Positions 37,581-50,560 of a stretch of DNA of 64,000 nucleotides are shown here, piece after piece. How positions within the stretch are numbered: position 1 is the stretch's first letter; each line of letters opens with the position of its first letter. The notes beneath the pieces are model-generated. The model was not told where the DNA came from, ran no database searches, and saw only the letters and a list, made by a program, of their open reading frames with translations. A program made the translations under genes and the position numbers. The DNA is taken from assembly GCA_030015575.1 (NCBI GenBank), contig JASDDO010000019.1:510542986-510606985 (forward strand), given 5' to 3'. This stretch comes from Agapanthus africanus (lineage: Eukaryota; Streptophyta; Magnoliopsida; Asparagales; Amaryllidaceae).

Positions 37581-37790
37581 CTATGTTTGTTGGCTTTCGT
37601 CAAGGCATAGTGTTTGGTAGTTGCTGGGGTATTCATTTGTTGCATAGATAGATGAGTTGGTTTGGGACAGTCGTATTACCTTGTTGGCTTTCGTCAAGGG
37701 TATGTACGGGTGGGTTCGAATTAACAAGATAATGACGGGCAGAACTTGACATGTGACTTATGATTTGTTGGCTTTCGTCAAGGTCATAAG
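37581..37790 (+). other. R6 triple stem-loop module
   Basis: Hairpins 37581-37610, 37672-37708 and 37757-37790. Cores are TTGGC-TTTC-GTCAA three times. Outer stems are CTATG/CATAG, TACC/GGTA with CGTA/TACG, and CTTATGA/TCATAAG. The span is 210 nt. Confidence 0.85.
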
Positions 37791-38094
37791 AACATGGGGT
37801 AAAAATCACATTGGGAGTTTCTAAAGAAACTGAAACTTGCCAGGCATGCGCATACCTTCTGGAGTGTGATAACGCGAGTGGATTCCGTCACGTTATCATG
37901 CGATGAGAGTTGGATCCCGATTCCCACTGATGAGTTGGTTTACTCTTCGGGTGATCCCGATTGATTCTTCTTTCAGGTTTGGGGGAGAATTTGACAGTAC
38001 AGTGGGAGGTTTCCGGATTAGATAAAGTGATAACCATTCTGATCTAGGTTAGAGTGCACGCAGAGTGTTTCTTTTCTCTCTCTCTCTTTGGCAG

Positions 38095-41000
38095 CGACCT
38101 TTGACCGACCCTAGACTATGACTCAGTGACCAAGTTGACCGAACCTTCTTAAAATACTGGCTTTTGGATTGTCTATGTTGCATAAGTCATTGCCACTCCT
38201 TCTACCCTTTGCATTTCTCAGAACACCCGTATTACTACGGACATCCACTTCCATTGGATAGATCCATCGTATGGTTATATACGAACTCGAAGGGACTTCT
38301 TCGAGGATGGATCAAGGTTCAGGAGAAATAGAATTGGTTTATTCAGTTGTCTTTTATTATCACCTTCTCTCAGGTTGCGAGGGCTCCTTGGTTTAGGAGA
38401 GTACACCTATTATGCTTATTGGATAGTCTTCTTCCAAACCATAGGCAGGTGCCGAAAGGTAAGGAATGAAGAAAACCAATCAGCCGAAGTAGGGTGTACA
38501 GAAGGTAATATATAAAGACAAAATAAAGGGATTAGAAAGAGGGCAGAGTATGTTGCGACTGTTATCATTCATGACCAAACCACGTACTTCATCGCCACTC
38601 CTATTTCACTTTTAAAAGAATAAGGTATTATTCAGTTGTCTTTTATCATCACCTTCTCTCAGTTGCGAGTACTCCTTGGTATAGGAGGGTAAACCTATTA
38701 TGCTTACTGGATAGTCTTCTTCCAAACCATAGGTTGGTGCCGAACGGTAGGGAAGGAAGAAAACCATTTAGCCTAACGATGGTGTACAGAAGGTAACGAC
38801 TAAAGACAAATAAATGGATTTGGAGAGATGGCAAAGAAATATACGGTTAAAGTCATGAATTGGATTGTGGAAGAGGCATTACTATGAATACCAGGATACC
38901 CCTACGAAACATTTTCATGTTTCAGTGCATTGTTAATGGAAAACTGTTTTCCCGATTAGATACTTACTCCAGGGTGTGTATTCACCAGGTTTCATTCTCA
39001 TATCTGTATGGTTTTACAGATGATGAGTGGGAGGAAGTTATTGGGAATTAGGTGATCATCCTCATTATATCGGAATTCGTTGTAATTGGTGATATTTGAG
39101 GAAATCGCCAGGGTACAGTTTTCAACCTACGACGCACAGGTTTTGAGTTATTTAACTCAGCGGACTTATACAGAGTATTGTATATTGTCCAGTGTCCATC
39201 AGGACAAAGGGGTAGGTCCTCGTACTATGTTCTGTTTACTTATGACTTCTCTAGTTTTTAGACAAGTGTTTCGTAGAAATACAAGTCTAAGTTTTGAGAA
39301 GTTGTGGGTATAAGAATAAAGTAGAGAACCAGATTACGCAAGTATCGGGATTCTTCAAAGAGATCGAAGATGTAGATACTTATGATCGGTATTCAGATGA
39401 TAGTAAAAGTTTTGAGAAACTTGTTTCTCTTTTGGGTTACTCATAATTGGGTGGATTCCTAAGTTGAGTAATGCTGATTAGCCTCTCTCCATTAAAGTTG
39501 ATATGCACTGGAGACAGCTGCATGATTTGAATCTGGTTCCAATTAAATAAGTGCCAAAGTTTCTATATTGGATATAGAATGGTTCATATCTTAACGAAGT
39601 TAAGGTACGGGGAGTTGTCCGGCTTATGCTTAAAACCAGACTCTGGATAACTCAGGGCACGTTTCTGTAATAGCAGTTTGTGGGTTGGCCCAGGCTATGA
39701 TGAGGGTTGACTTTCTACCATCTGAAAGATCAATAGTGATATTGTTCTTGACTCGCCACAGTTTTAGTAAAATGGATTTTTTCAGAAAACAGTAGTGGGA
39801 GTATGGTAGAACTGGAAGTGATTCCAGAACCGCAAACGATTACGGAAAATTTAATAGGACCAATAGATTCAATCAGGTTTGACATTCCATTAGCCACTCC
39901 GCAGATTTGGTGGGTAACCTCAGACACCCGAGAGGTACTCCGGTAGCCTCAAGGACGGTGACAGGGAGGTTCATATCTACCCAGACTTGACACTACTGTT
40001 GTTCCAGGCTATGAGCCCCGGTAGGAGGGTTGTTGTGGTCAGTGGGAGCAGCGGAAGCATAGTGGGCAAGTAGCTTATGTCTATTTATAGACTAGAGCAG
40101 TTATAGCGGAGATTGATCATCTAATTTTGATGTGACAGTCATGGGTTTGACTTCATCAGAATAGGGGATGGATCAGTTAAGAAGGTAGTAGGGTGTGATG
40201 TCCTGGTATTTGGATGACATACACAGAGTAGGAAGTAAAATTCCTATACTACGATCGGTTGTACTGTGGTCGTCACACAGTTGTTTCTCCAGACAGGATA
40301 TGGATATAATATTTGACATTCTGGTTTCTAGATCTATGGTTCTAGATCTGGATTTGGGTAGTTTCCCAATGTGGGTACTTTGACAGTATTCTAATGGTTT
40401 TTAGAATAGATGACTCCTGGCATGGTGGTGTACCTGCAGGTGATGGAGTCACCCTCTCTAAAGGTGTCTTACAGACTAAAGGGGAGAGAGATGTGCATGA
40501 TTGGCAGATCACTTGCTTAGGCAATTGAGTCAATCATGAGATGTCAAGTACCACACCAAATGTTGTTTTTGCACTAGATGCAATAAGTTTGTATTAATCC
40601 AATCCTGGAGAAACATAAGGAAGCGGTTTTAGAACATAGGTGCATGTTCTAAGGATTTGATGACGGCAGCCTCCTTCGGGAGACGGTTATCATTCCAGGC
40701 TTCAAAGGTGACATGGATGACAGAGTGATTGTCAGAGTTATAGTTTTCCCTCTGATAAAGAGGGACAGTATTTTGGACAGGTGGTCCAAGAGGATACTGT
40801 GGGAGGCATGGTGCCGTATACTGATTAGGTTCAGTTTTCGATACAGTCTAAGAAGTTTGGATTTGGAGTTCATTTATGAACTAAGGTCCTATCAGATATC
40901 CAGACATATTCTAAGACAGGTATTACTCAATTCGGGAGATGGCTTTCTCCGCGAACTTGAGATTAAGAGAGACATAGAAAGAAACATCCTGGCGGATCCA

Positions 41001-41125
41001 CTCCCTGAGGCTATTTCTCGAACACAATAGTTTTACAAACGGGCTTTGTGAAACTGATTAGTAGAGGAGTTGGGTGTTGGTTTCACACGGGCTGTGAGTA
41101 CGCAACATCGCAATAATTAGCCTTA
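38095..41125 (+). pseudogene. R6 decayed pol remnant
   Basis: Low-identity pol patches in the normal order with no open frame: the N-terminal LTEP region (near 38130), the integrase/RT linker (39800-39950), the GSSGK region (near 40045), the YVDDILL region (40200-40265), RNase H (near 40690-40830), and SRHILR to DPLPEA (about 40890-41015). The wording of the decay matches R3 and R7, so it was inherited at transposition. R6 has its own further loss of about 65 bp near 40010 relative to R3 and R7. Confidence 0.85.
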
Positions 41126-41141
41126 ATTGCAAGTGGGAGAT
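41126..41141 (+). promoter_or_regulatory. R6 polypurine tract
   Basis: TTGCAAGTGGGAGAT directly before the 3' LTR; intact despite the ruined pol. Confidence 0.85.
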
Positions 41142-43254
41142 TGTTGGATATAGTGCCCTCAAGGTCAATTATTGGATCGCAGGTATGTGATTGCAATGAT
41201 TGCGGAGGACCTATACCGGTAGGACAGTCTTACTCGAGATGATAGTATGTTATCTGGTTTGCCTTTATCAGTCGTGTATAGGTTCAGGTGACTGATCATG
41301 ATTACACTTTGATAGAGCCCTTAGGATCATGCTTGACTACCAACAGTATGAGGGCGATCATATACGTGAGAGTTGGGTGGTCTATAAGCATATCCTTAAT
41401 AGTGGTCCCTAGTCGTGGGAGTTTCGAGACAGGGCATCGATACTCCGGAGTAGACTAGTGTATACAGTCGAGACCCCGACGAGGGGCGGTGGCCGGTCTC
41501 ACAAGCCACTGGTGTCAGTTAGTTCACCTAAGATGTATACAGGTGCTCATTGGGTTATGAGTACACCGGACAGGACTCGCCGGGAACCTGCTAGTTGGTA
41601 TTATATACATCGTCAGATAGCAGTTCCCTGGTGACATGTATACAGGTTAGTTCATCGACCTGAGGTCGTCATTTGTCTCGTGTGAGTTCCCACTGTGCTT
41701 TGATTTCTACCCTCCCACGGCTCAAAGGAGTCGTGCAAACAGGTAGTTTTTGGGTACAGTCCCGAGCCAAATGGAGGCAGGTGAGCGGATCAGTAGGGGA
41801 TTCATCTCTCCCGGTATTAGGGGTGGAGGTCGCGCTGTGTCTAGGAAAGCCATTACACCAAGTCCTTGGCCAAGGCAGGTGAGATTTACTGGTAGGTACT
41901 CCAGTAGTATCTCAGGGTGTTCAGGGCTTGTCTCCGACACGACTTATACAGCTATTGGGGGTCTGACGTTACTAGCCCCCTAGGCCGGATATGCGATACT
42001 CATAGACGAACGGACCGGACTGTATATACATTGTCACTGTTAGGCTTAGTAGGGTTTCCGGATGAGTTCGCTCATCGTCCTCCCTTAAGGTCAGTCCATG
42101 GGCAGCCGTTACGCATTGCTAGTGCCGCTGACGGTTTGTGGTTAAACCCACTGCCAGGGTACTGACGAGTCATTAGAGTAACCCACAGACAGTTTCCCAA
42201 GTTCGGGCGAAACGTTGTAGAGGCCGTATGGTTTTATGGCAGGGTTCGGAAAATGCACGTGCGTTTACGCATGTGTTATTTTTCGGGCAGATAATACTGG
42301 TGGGCTTTGGTTTAAGCCGGATCCATGTATTATATAGAGTAGATATAATATCTTTGTCTCAGTTGCATTTGTATTCGGTCGTAATACAAATGCGGTTATA
42401 TTTATACAGTTACGGGGTTATCCTGAAATTCGTTTCGGGATCACTTTTGGAAGTTGCCAGTTTCCAGTTTTCTATCAGCCGTCTTTTAACATTTGGTTAA
42501 ATACGGATTTATCTTTTCTTGAGATGAGTGTGGAAGATTCTAGAAGGTTCTAGAAGTGGTGAGGTGTTTAGTGAGTCATGGTTGCATTTAATGATTTCAT
42601 TAATGCTTGATGACTAGCTTAATGATTCATCATTTCATTAAGTGTGTTCACACTTTGTGTTCACACTAGAGATATTTTCTTATTGTCACCTCCCCTCTCC
42701 TACACTCACCCCCCCACCTCTATATATGGTGGCCGGCCCCCTTCCCCCTCTCTCTCTCTCTCACACTTGATGTTTTATCTGGTAAAAATATTATGATAGA
42801 TTTTGGGGTGTATGGAATTTCACAGCTCATTTCATTCCATCACCCGATTCCCACGGCAGCTTCATTAACCGTTCGTCCATGGTTTTGGACGAAGCGAGAA
42901 AAAGTATTCCACTCATTCTCTACATCACTCTTGGTCGTCTCTTTTAGCAAACTTGACGACCGAGTTGCCTCGAGCCAGAGGCGGGAGACCGTTTAAAGAT
43001 CCGATGATGTGGTGCCACCTGGACGATGAGATCGGAGATCGACGAGATCGGAGCTGCCACAACGGAGCGTGGGATGATGGTTAAAGAATGAAGGACTCGG
43101 ATCGTTCGGTATAACCTTTCTTCCCTCTTTGTAGATTGTTAGTTTAGCGTTAATGGCAGATCCGGGTTATAGTATGCGATAGCACCAGTTATAAAAGTTT
43201 TTGTTCCGCATTATAGCGTCTGAAAGACGGCCGGGGCGCTATCGTAGACTTACA
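41142..43254 (+). repeat. R6 3' LTR
   Basis: 2113 bp, TGTTGGATATAG to GACTTACA, followed by the AAGCT duplication and return of the R5 reading frame. Confidence 0.95.
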
Positions 43255-43844
43255 AAGCTGATCCTGGAGAGAGTCACTGGACAGCTGTGAAGAGCATTCT
43301 CAAGTACTTACGAATGACTAAAGAGATGCTCTTGGTGTATGGTAACGGAGAACTCCAAGTGGAGTCCTTTACCGATTCAAGCTTCCAGAGTGATAAGGAC
43401 GACTCTATGTCGCACTCGGGTTTTGTCTTTACCCTTTTCGGAGGGGCGGTTAGCTGGAAGAGTTCCAAGCAAGAAACCGTGGTAGACTCGACGATGGAGG
43501 CTGAATACATCGCTGCCAACGATGCTGCCAAAGAGGCTGTCTGGATCAAGAAGTTCATTACTAAACTTGGAGTGGTTCTATCCATTGAGCATCCAATACC
43601 TTTGTATTGTGATAACAATGGAGTGGTGGTTTTGGCCAAGGAACCCAGGTCCCATCAGCGATCCAGGCATATTCTGAGGCGGTATCACCTGATCCGGGTA
43701 ATAGTAGATCGCCGGGAGATCGAGGTCAGGAGGGTTGACACGAAGAACAACGCTGCGGATCCACTCACGAAAGCCATTCCCCAGATACAGTTTGAGAGAC
43801 TCTTCGGGATGCTTGGTATGCAATACTACAGCAGCTGGCCCTAG
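43255..43844 (+). pseudogene. R5 pol, part 2 (RNase H)
   Basis: The frame continues from the RT/RNase H connection (DPGESHW) through TDSSFQSDKDD, DSTMEAEY and LYCDNNG to YYSSWP and a stop at 43842-43844. This segment has no internal stop. One AAGCT belongs to the duplication. Confidence 0.93.
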
Positions 43845-43858
43845 TGCAAGTGGGAGAT
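43845..43858 (+). promoter_or_regulatory. R5 polypurine tract
   Basis: GTGCAAGTGGGAGAT before TGTTAG, identical to the R4 tract. Confidence 0.85.
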
Positions 43859-46031
43859 TGTTAGTTGTATGTATGCCCTAGAGGCCAGTATTGTACAGAT
43901 GATATATATTATATTGGATTCTTGGACATATATAGAGAGGATTTTCTTGCTCGATATGATAGTATGCTATCTGGTTGCTCTTTATCTTAACATGTATACT
44001 TGTCTCTTGATACTGTCTTATAGTTACATGTTGGTAAAGCCCTTAGGATGTGTACTTGATTACCAGGACTATGATGCAGACCATACTAGTGGGGCCATGG
44101 TAGTCCATAAGTACATCCTTTAATGTCCTTAGTCGTGGGTATATTGTGATGGGGCATCGATATACCAGAGTAGACTAGCGTATACGCTTCTTGACCCATG
44201 AGATGGGCGATGGATAATCCCATATCCATTGGTGTTTGACATCAGAGATGGTATTCGGGTGCTCAGTGGACACTGGGTACACTGGACGGACTCGCCGAGA
44301 ACTCCCAGATGGTATTATACCTCACGTCAGATGGCAGTTCTCTGGTGACACTTGTGTAGGTTAGTCTGTAGACCCGAGATCTTCATAGAGTCTTTTATGA
44401 TTCCCATTGTGCTTTGATTTCCACCTTACCACGTCTAAGAGGGCATGCAAAACGGTGGTTTTTGGGTGCAGTCCCGAGTCATATGGAGGCAATGAGCGAT
44501 AGGAGGGGTTTCGTCTCTCCCGGTATTGGGGGTTGATGATGCGCTGTGCTCGATTGGCCATAATAGGGAAGTCCCTGGCCTGGGCTGATTTAGAGGTTTA
44601 CTGGTAAGTGTTACCAGTAGTTTCTCGACCCGTTATGTTCCTCACATCGGCACGACTTATCGGTTATTGGGGTCTTACGTTTACCACCCCTAGACTTGAT
44701 ATGCGATATATCAGACGAGGAGACCGGACTGTACGGCAAGTGTTACCGTTAGGCTTTTATAGGAGTTGGAACGGGCTTTCTTTCTAATCTTCTGATCGCT
44801 CAATACCCGGGTAGCCGTTACGTCCAGCTAGTACCGCTGACGGCTTGTGGGTGCTTGATGTGATAATCACCTACTGGCGGCGTATTGACGAGTCTTTAGA
44901 GTCCTACAAAGTGGTTTTACTGGCTCAGGCAAAACAAAATAGGAGCGCATATGTGATATGTACGGGACCGAGAATAATACGTGTATGTGATACCATATTC
45001 TATTCTCGCGACTTTTTGTATCGGTCGGTTATATATGATATAACCGGGTTATCGAATCAAGTGTTGATAAGATAAGTTGATACATTGGATGTTAGTCGGT
45101 TATATAACCGGATTATTAAGTCAAGTGTTGATTTAATAATTTAGTGTATAATTGTATATTTGATATACTAATTTACATTAACTAACATTTGTTCACTGAA
45201 GGATTTTTCTCACATGTGCACAACTTTAATATATATGTGATATATATTAAAATGTGTTTTCATTTTGTATCATGGTTGTTGATACACCATTCATGGGTGT
45301 GTAAGTCATACACCTTTCTATTTATTATGGTGGGTTATAATTATTTAAGGTAATTACAAAATTAGTGGAGATTTGGAAAGAGCATGAAGCTTGTAGAAGC
45401 GTGCTTTGCTTTGACAAAGTCTACTAACTTTGTCTTTACTTTAGATTTTTTGTTAACCTAACCATTTGGATTAGCCATAGTTATGTCTCTACATGAGTTA
45501 GTATATGATACTCACTCACCCATGGTTAGCTTACTCACTTAATCATTATCCTCATCTCATTAATTGTTCATCTTCTTCCTTGAGCTCAAAAGCTTTCTAG
45601 GTTTTGATTAAGTGAGAAATAAATGTGAGATAAATAATTCTAAGGTGTACCCACATCCTATTTCCTCATTCTCTACTAGACAAGCACTTTAGTTTAGGGT
45701 GTTTGCTTCACTAAGTATTCCCTCGACGTAGATCATCTTCGGCCTCGAAGACTTCAAGCAAAGACGCTCTTTCTGCCTCATGAAGCCATGCAAGAGCCCG
45801 GGAGGACCATGATCGCAGCGAAGGGACTACAACAAGGAGCCTTTGAAGTGAAGGACCGATCTACAAAGGTTGTATTTCGTATTCACTTAGTCGTAAATGG
45901 TGTTTACATGCATGTGAAACCCTAATAATGTAGCATAGATCCCGTCTTTGGGTTGTTCGGCACGTCTAATTTTTTATCCGGGCATGGTAGATGCCTTATA
46001 AACCCTTGTATGAGTGCCTAGGAACCCTACA
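43859..46031 (+). repeat. R5 3' LTR
   Basis: 2173 bp, TGTTAG to CCTACA. It lacks about 33 bp near 45712 and 7 bp near 45103 relative to the 5' LTR. Hairpin CTGGTAA-gtg-TTACCAG at 44601-44617 extends by TA/TA outside. Confidence 0.93.
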
Positions 46032-46150
46032 GTTATATGTATATGTGATATGCATATAAATGATATTAGTCGGTTATATGTGATATAGCCGGTTTATTAA
46101 ATCAAGTGTTGATTTAATAATATAATGTATAATTATATATTTGATATATT
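46032..46150 (+). repeat. H: old LTR fragment, part 2
   Basis: Continues part 1 after the R5 insertion (GTTAT at 46032-46036 is the second copy of the duplication) and matches the R5 LTR around 27270-27350. ATATT at 46146-46150 is the left target duplication of R7. Confidence 0.85.
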
Positions 46151-48266
46151 TGTTGGAGATAGTGCCCTCAGAGTCAATTATTGGATCACATGCACGTGAT
46201 TGCAATGATTGGGAGATGACCTATACCGGTAGGACAGTCTTACTCAAGATGATAATATGCTATCTGGTTTATCTTTACCATCGTGTACTGCTTTAGGTGA
46301 CCTTATGTGTCGCTATTACACGTTGATAGAGCCCCTAAGATTCTTTCTTAACTACCAGCAGTATGAGGGCGATCATATACGTGGGAGCTGGGGTCCATAA
46401 GCACATCCTTAAAAGGTCCCTAGTCGTGGGAGTTTCGAGACAGGGCATCGATACTCCAGAGTAGACTAGTGTATATAGTCAAGACCCCGACGAGGGACGG
46501 TGGCCGGTCTCACAAGCCACTGGTGTCAGTTGGTTCACCTAAGAAGTATACAGGTGCTCATTGGGTTATGAGTACACCGGACATGACTCGCCGGGAACCT
46601 GTTAGTTGGTATTATACCTGACGTCAGATAGCAGTTCCCTGGTGACATGTGTACAGGTTAGTTCATCGACCTGAGATCGTCATTTGTCTCGTGTGAGTTC
46701 CCACTGTGCTTTGATTACTACCCAACCACGCTCAAAGGAGACGTGCAAACAGGTTTTAGTTGGGTACAGTCCCGAGCCACATGGAGGCAGTGAGCGGATA
46801 TGTAGGGGTTCGTCTCTTCCGGTATTGGGGGTAAGGTCGCGGTGTGTCTAGGAGAGCCAATACATGAAAGTCCTTGGCCAAGGCAGGAGATTTACTGGTA
46901 GGTATTTCAGTAGTATCTCAGGGTGTTCTGGGCTACACTCCGACATGACTTGTACCACTATTGGGGGTCTCACTTTTACCAACCCCCTAGGCCCGCCATG
47001 CGATGCTCATAGACGAACGGACCGGACTGTACGGATATTGTCACTGACAGGCTCAGTAGGGTGTCAGGATGAGTTCGCTCATCGATGTCCCTTTTTGGTC
47101 AATACCAGGTAGCCCGTCACGTATTGGCTAATACCTCTGACGTGCTAGTGGTTAAATCCACAGCCAAAGTATTGACGAGTCTTTAGAGTCCCCCACAGAC
47201 CAGTTTCTCAAGTTTCGGGTGAAACGCTGTAAAGGCCGTATGGAGATATGGCAGGGTTCGATCAGATACGTGCGGTATTGCACGGATCGTGATCGGACGG
47301 TTTTTACTAGCGGGCTTTGGTTTAAGCCGGATCCTACTATAGTACAGTGTAGATTTTGTCTCTTTGCATTTGTATTCAGTGGGAATACAAATGCGGGTAT
47401 GTATATACAGTCGTGGGGTTTTCCTGTAATTTATTACGGGATCAGTTTTCTGAAGTTGCCAGTTTGCATTCCGTTCCGGCCAGTTTCCCTTTGTTCCTTC
47501 ACGGCCGGATTTTTCTGATGGAGGGGCTAATTTGCAAGTTCACAAATTAGCATTTGTGGAGGGGTTATTTGTGAAATTAGGGATTATGATGGGTAAAGCA
47601 TCTTTGCTTTTCTTGTGATCATTTCTTGCATTAATGAGATTAGAGTTGATTAGGATTTTGATGTGAGGCTTGCCTTTTGGATGTGGTCACCCTTTGCTTT
47701 TACTACTCTCACTTCCCTTCATGTTTTCATTTTTCCACCACCATTTCATGGGGGCCGGCCACAATTTGGGAAAGGGGGAGAATTCATTTTTCTTGTGAGG
47801 AAAAATGTTCATCTCATTTTCGCATCAAAGTTCATAGCTCCATTTTTCAAGCCTCTCCAAAAAGCGTCATTCTTTCCTCCACACTATCATGGCAACTTCA
47901 CCCCATGAGACATACCTCTCTACACTTGCCTACAGCATTCCTTAGGCATGTCGGCTCGCCAACTTCGTGCCCGAGTTGCCTCGGTCCAAAGGTGGGAGCC
48001 CGTAAAAGAACCCGGCGATGTGGTGCCCGTTCCGACGAGGAGATGAAGACCGGAGGTTCCGCGAAGAGATCGGAGTGGAGGCGAAGACCGAAGGACACGG
48101 ATCGCTTGGTATAGCTTCTCTACTCTTATTCTAGTTTGCTAGAGTTAGGTTAATGGCCTGATCCGGGATTTTTGTGCGTGGTGGTGCCGGTTTCTAAGTT
48201 ATAGAAAAGTTTCGTTTCCGCATTCCGGCGTCGGATTGACGGCCGGGACGCCGCAGTGCACTTACA
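46151..48266 (+). repeat. R7 5' LTR
   Basis: TGTTGGAGATAGTGCCC to CACTTACA, 2116 bp. Hairpins GGGAAC/GTTCCC (46593-46639) and GCATTTGTATT/AATACAAATGC (about 47366-47395). The region 47640-48110 has two overlapping open frames but no recognisable protein; I treat it as LTR. Confidence 0.95.
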
Positions 48267-48267
48267 C

Positions 48268-48280
48268 TGGTATCAGAGCC
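48268..48280 (+). promoter_or_regulatory. R7 primer binding site
   Basis: TGGTATCAGAGCC one base after the LTR. Confidence 0.93.
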
Positions 48281-48475
48281 TCACCATTAACCTAGTCTAG
48301 CTTGCTCTAACGTGTTTAGAACTTCGATCGGACGAATTTTCAAAAACCGCGTTTTCATTGCATTAGTGTCGAAAAGTTTTTGGGCTCTAAAAATTTTTCA
48401 GGTTGTTGCAGAAACACATGCAGGCAAATATAAGCATTCTGTGAAAATTTGGTCGCGTGACGTCACTGTACCACC

Positions 48476-48515
48476 GCGGAACCGCGGCCAAACTCACGCT
48501 TCATCGCGGTACCGC
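48476..48515 (+). other. R7 leader GC-rich hairpin
   Basis: Arms GCGG-A-ACCGCG and CGCGGT-A-CCGC with one mismatch, about 209 nt after the primer site. The inner extension seen in R4 and R6 is not kept. Confidence 0.65.
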
Positions 48516-50049
48516 CACCATGTTGACTGTTCACTTTACCAAATTTTCACAGTAGGCTTCTGGGTTTAAATTGGGGTTTTTGGAATATTCATTTTGGGCC
48601 CAAAATTTCTTTGAGTGCTACAGCAGTGCTTGGGGCCCACTTCGGTAAATTTGATCGATCGAAAATTTTAAACATGTTAGTTTACAGTATTTACATTATA
48701 TCTGTGACCGTGAATGTCATTTGATCGGTAAATCCTGTCTAACTGCTATAGCCCTTTTAGACGGATTTGCGAACGTGACATTCACGTTGATGTTCTGTGT
48801 TGTGCTGTGATATTGCGGATTGGTCGTTGGGGATAGCCTTGATGCAATGGTAGTACAGTTTGGTTTTATATGTACATTTGATATTGCGGGACGAGCGTCC
48901 GACATGTGGACTGCCGTTACTGCCTGTTTGTATATTATTCTTTTGGGGCACGACCGGGTTGAGGTCGATGTACCCATTGTATATATATTTTACTTTCTGT
49001 ACTAGGATTACCCCGCGGTGGGGTGCACGGATAGCCGAGTTCTAGAGGGCAACGGGCCCGAATCTCATGGCGTTGAGACGGAGGGGGCTTTACTCTAGAA
49101 TTGGCGGGCTATTCGCCGCGCTTGTAGGTGGTACAGGTTGACCCAGGAGGGGTGCCCAAGTTACCGGATTCCGTGAAGTGTTGGGTGGTCCATTCACATT
49201 TCTGAAGGGGGCTGCCTCATTTCAGGTTTTGGCGGGTAACTTGCCGCACCCGTAGGGGTCTAGGATCTCATTACACAGGCTATCCACACGACCAGGGGAA
49301 CGTCGGGTTTCAGTAGCGGCTCTGTGAAACCCGGGGATCCCAGATATCTGTAATGTTCTGTGATACTGGTTACATTTCTGTGATGTTGTATTTTATCACG
49401 CCTTGAGCGAATATTATATATTGATATATATACTAGTAGATGTTGTATATGTTTTGCATCCGCGCTAGTCCAGTCCCGCCCTGTCGTTAGTTAAGTAACC
49501 TAACGGGTGATGACGGGACCCAGTGGCGAATGCGGATGGCATATACGTACATCATTATTTTCGTTCTTTATTGGTGTGATCAATTGATGGGACTGCGTTG
49601 ATTCGGATCAATGCAAGCTAAACAAACCTATTCTGATGTTGTTGGAACACTTTTCAAAAAGCTGTTATTGCAAGGGCGTTCTCTTTTGTTTTGCACAGTG
49701 GTATTCAGTTGGAATATCCTGCTCCTCAGTCGACGAGGCAAGGGCCGAGATCCCTTCACCGGGAGTGACCCCTTGGACAAAAGTTTGCGTCGGGGCAATA
49801 ACTTCACTATAGTCGTTTACTTTTGCTTTGTATCGTGGTATTCAATTGGAATATCATGCACCTCATTCTACGGGGAAAGAGCCGAGATCCCTTCACCGGG
49901 TGTGACTTCTTTAGCAAAGGTTTTCGTCACTATATTTTTAAAAGCTATCAAGTTCCTCAACGATATCAGGTTCATTACGTTAAAGTTTTTCGCCAGAAAC
50001 CATTCGTAGCCCTCCGTCATTTCATATGAATAGTCAATAAGTATTCAAG

Positions 50050-50258
50050 CTGTGTATGTTGGCCAAAGTCAAGGCACAGTGATTGGTACTATTGGGTATT
50101 CATATGCAGCATAGATAGATGTGTTGGTTTGGGGCAGTCGTATAGCCTTGTTGGCCAAAGTCAAGGGCTTGTACGGGTGGGCATAAATTAACCTGGAGAA
50201 TGATGGGTAGAACTTGACATGTGACTTATGATATGTTGGCCAAAGTCAAAGTCATAAG
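50050..50258 (+). other. R7 triple stem-loop module
   Basis: Hairpins 50050-50079, 50139-50175 and 50225-50258. Cores are TTGGC-CAAA-GTCAA three times. Outer stems are CTGTG/CACAG, AGCC/GGCT with CGTA/TACG, and CTTATGA/TCATAAG. The span is 209 nt. Confidence 0.85.
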
Positions 50259-50560
50259 AGCATGGGGCAAAAATCACATCGGGAGTTTCTAAAGAAACTG
50301 AAACTTGCCAGATATGCGCATACCTTCTGGAGTGTGATAACGTGAGCGGATTCCGTCACGTTATCATGCGATGATAGTTGGATCCCGATTCCCACTGATG
50401 AGTTGGTTTACTCCTGGGGTGATCCCGACTAATTCTTCTTTCAGATTTGGGGAAGAATTTGACGTTACAGTGGGAGGTTTCCTTATTAGATAAAGTGATA
50501 ACCATTCTGATTTAGGTTAAAGCGCACGCTGAGTGTTTCTTTTCTCTCTCTCTTTGGCAG

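Larger units (their letters stand above)
35813..38094 (+). other. R6 leader, structured
   Basis: 2.3 kb without a credible ORF. It is related to the R4/R5 leader in order and patches but diverged. It carries the GC-rich hairpin (36006-36058), the duplicated block (about 37214-37311 and 37350-37447), the triple hairpin (37581-37790) and a pyrimidine run ending GGCAG (38090-38094). Confidence 0.75.
33685..43254 (+). mobile_element. R6: full-length non-autonomous copia element nested in R5
   Basis: 9,570 bp with LTRs of 2115 and 2113 bp and AAGCT on both sides (33680-33684, 43255-43259). Removal of R6 and one AAGCT makes the R5 pol colinear with R4. The primer site and polypurine tract are intact but the pol is decayed in the same way as in R3 and R7. 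Confidence 0.97.
26033..46031 (+). mobile_element. R5: gag-less Ty1/copia element, split by R6
   Basis: R5 has 5' LTR, primer site, leader, pol, polypurine tract and 3' LTR, with GTTAT on both sides (26028-26032 and 46032-46036). Without R6 it is about 10.4 kb and colinear with R4. Its pol is heavily broken and its LTRs differ in length (2212 and 2173 bp), so it is older than R4. Confidence 0.95.
48281..50560 (+). other. R7 leader, structured
   Basis: 2.3 kb without a credible ORF, colinear with the R6 leader. It contains the GC-rich hairpin, the duplicated block (about 49691-49783 and 49826-49921), the triple hairpin and the pyrimidine run ending GGCAG at 50556-50560. Confidence 0.75.

Noticed and set aside
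47663..48114. Overlapping open frames in R7 LTR (also near 55208), suggesting a gene
   Set aside because: Present in both LTRs by duplication, no recognisable domain, and contained within the defined LTR borders.
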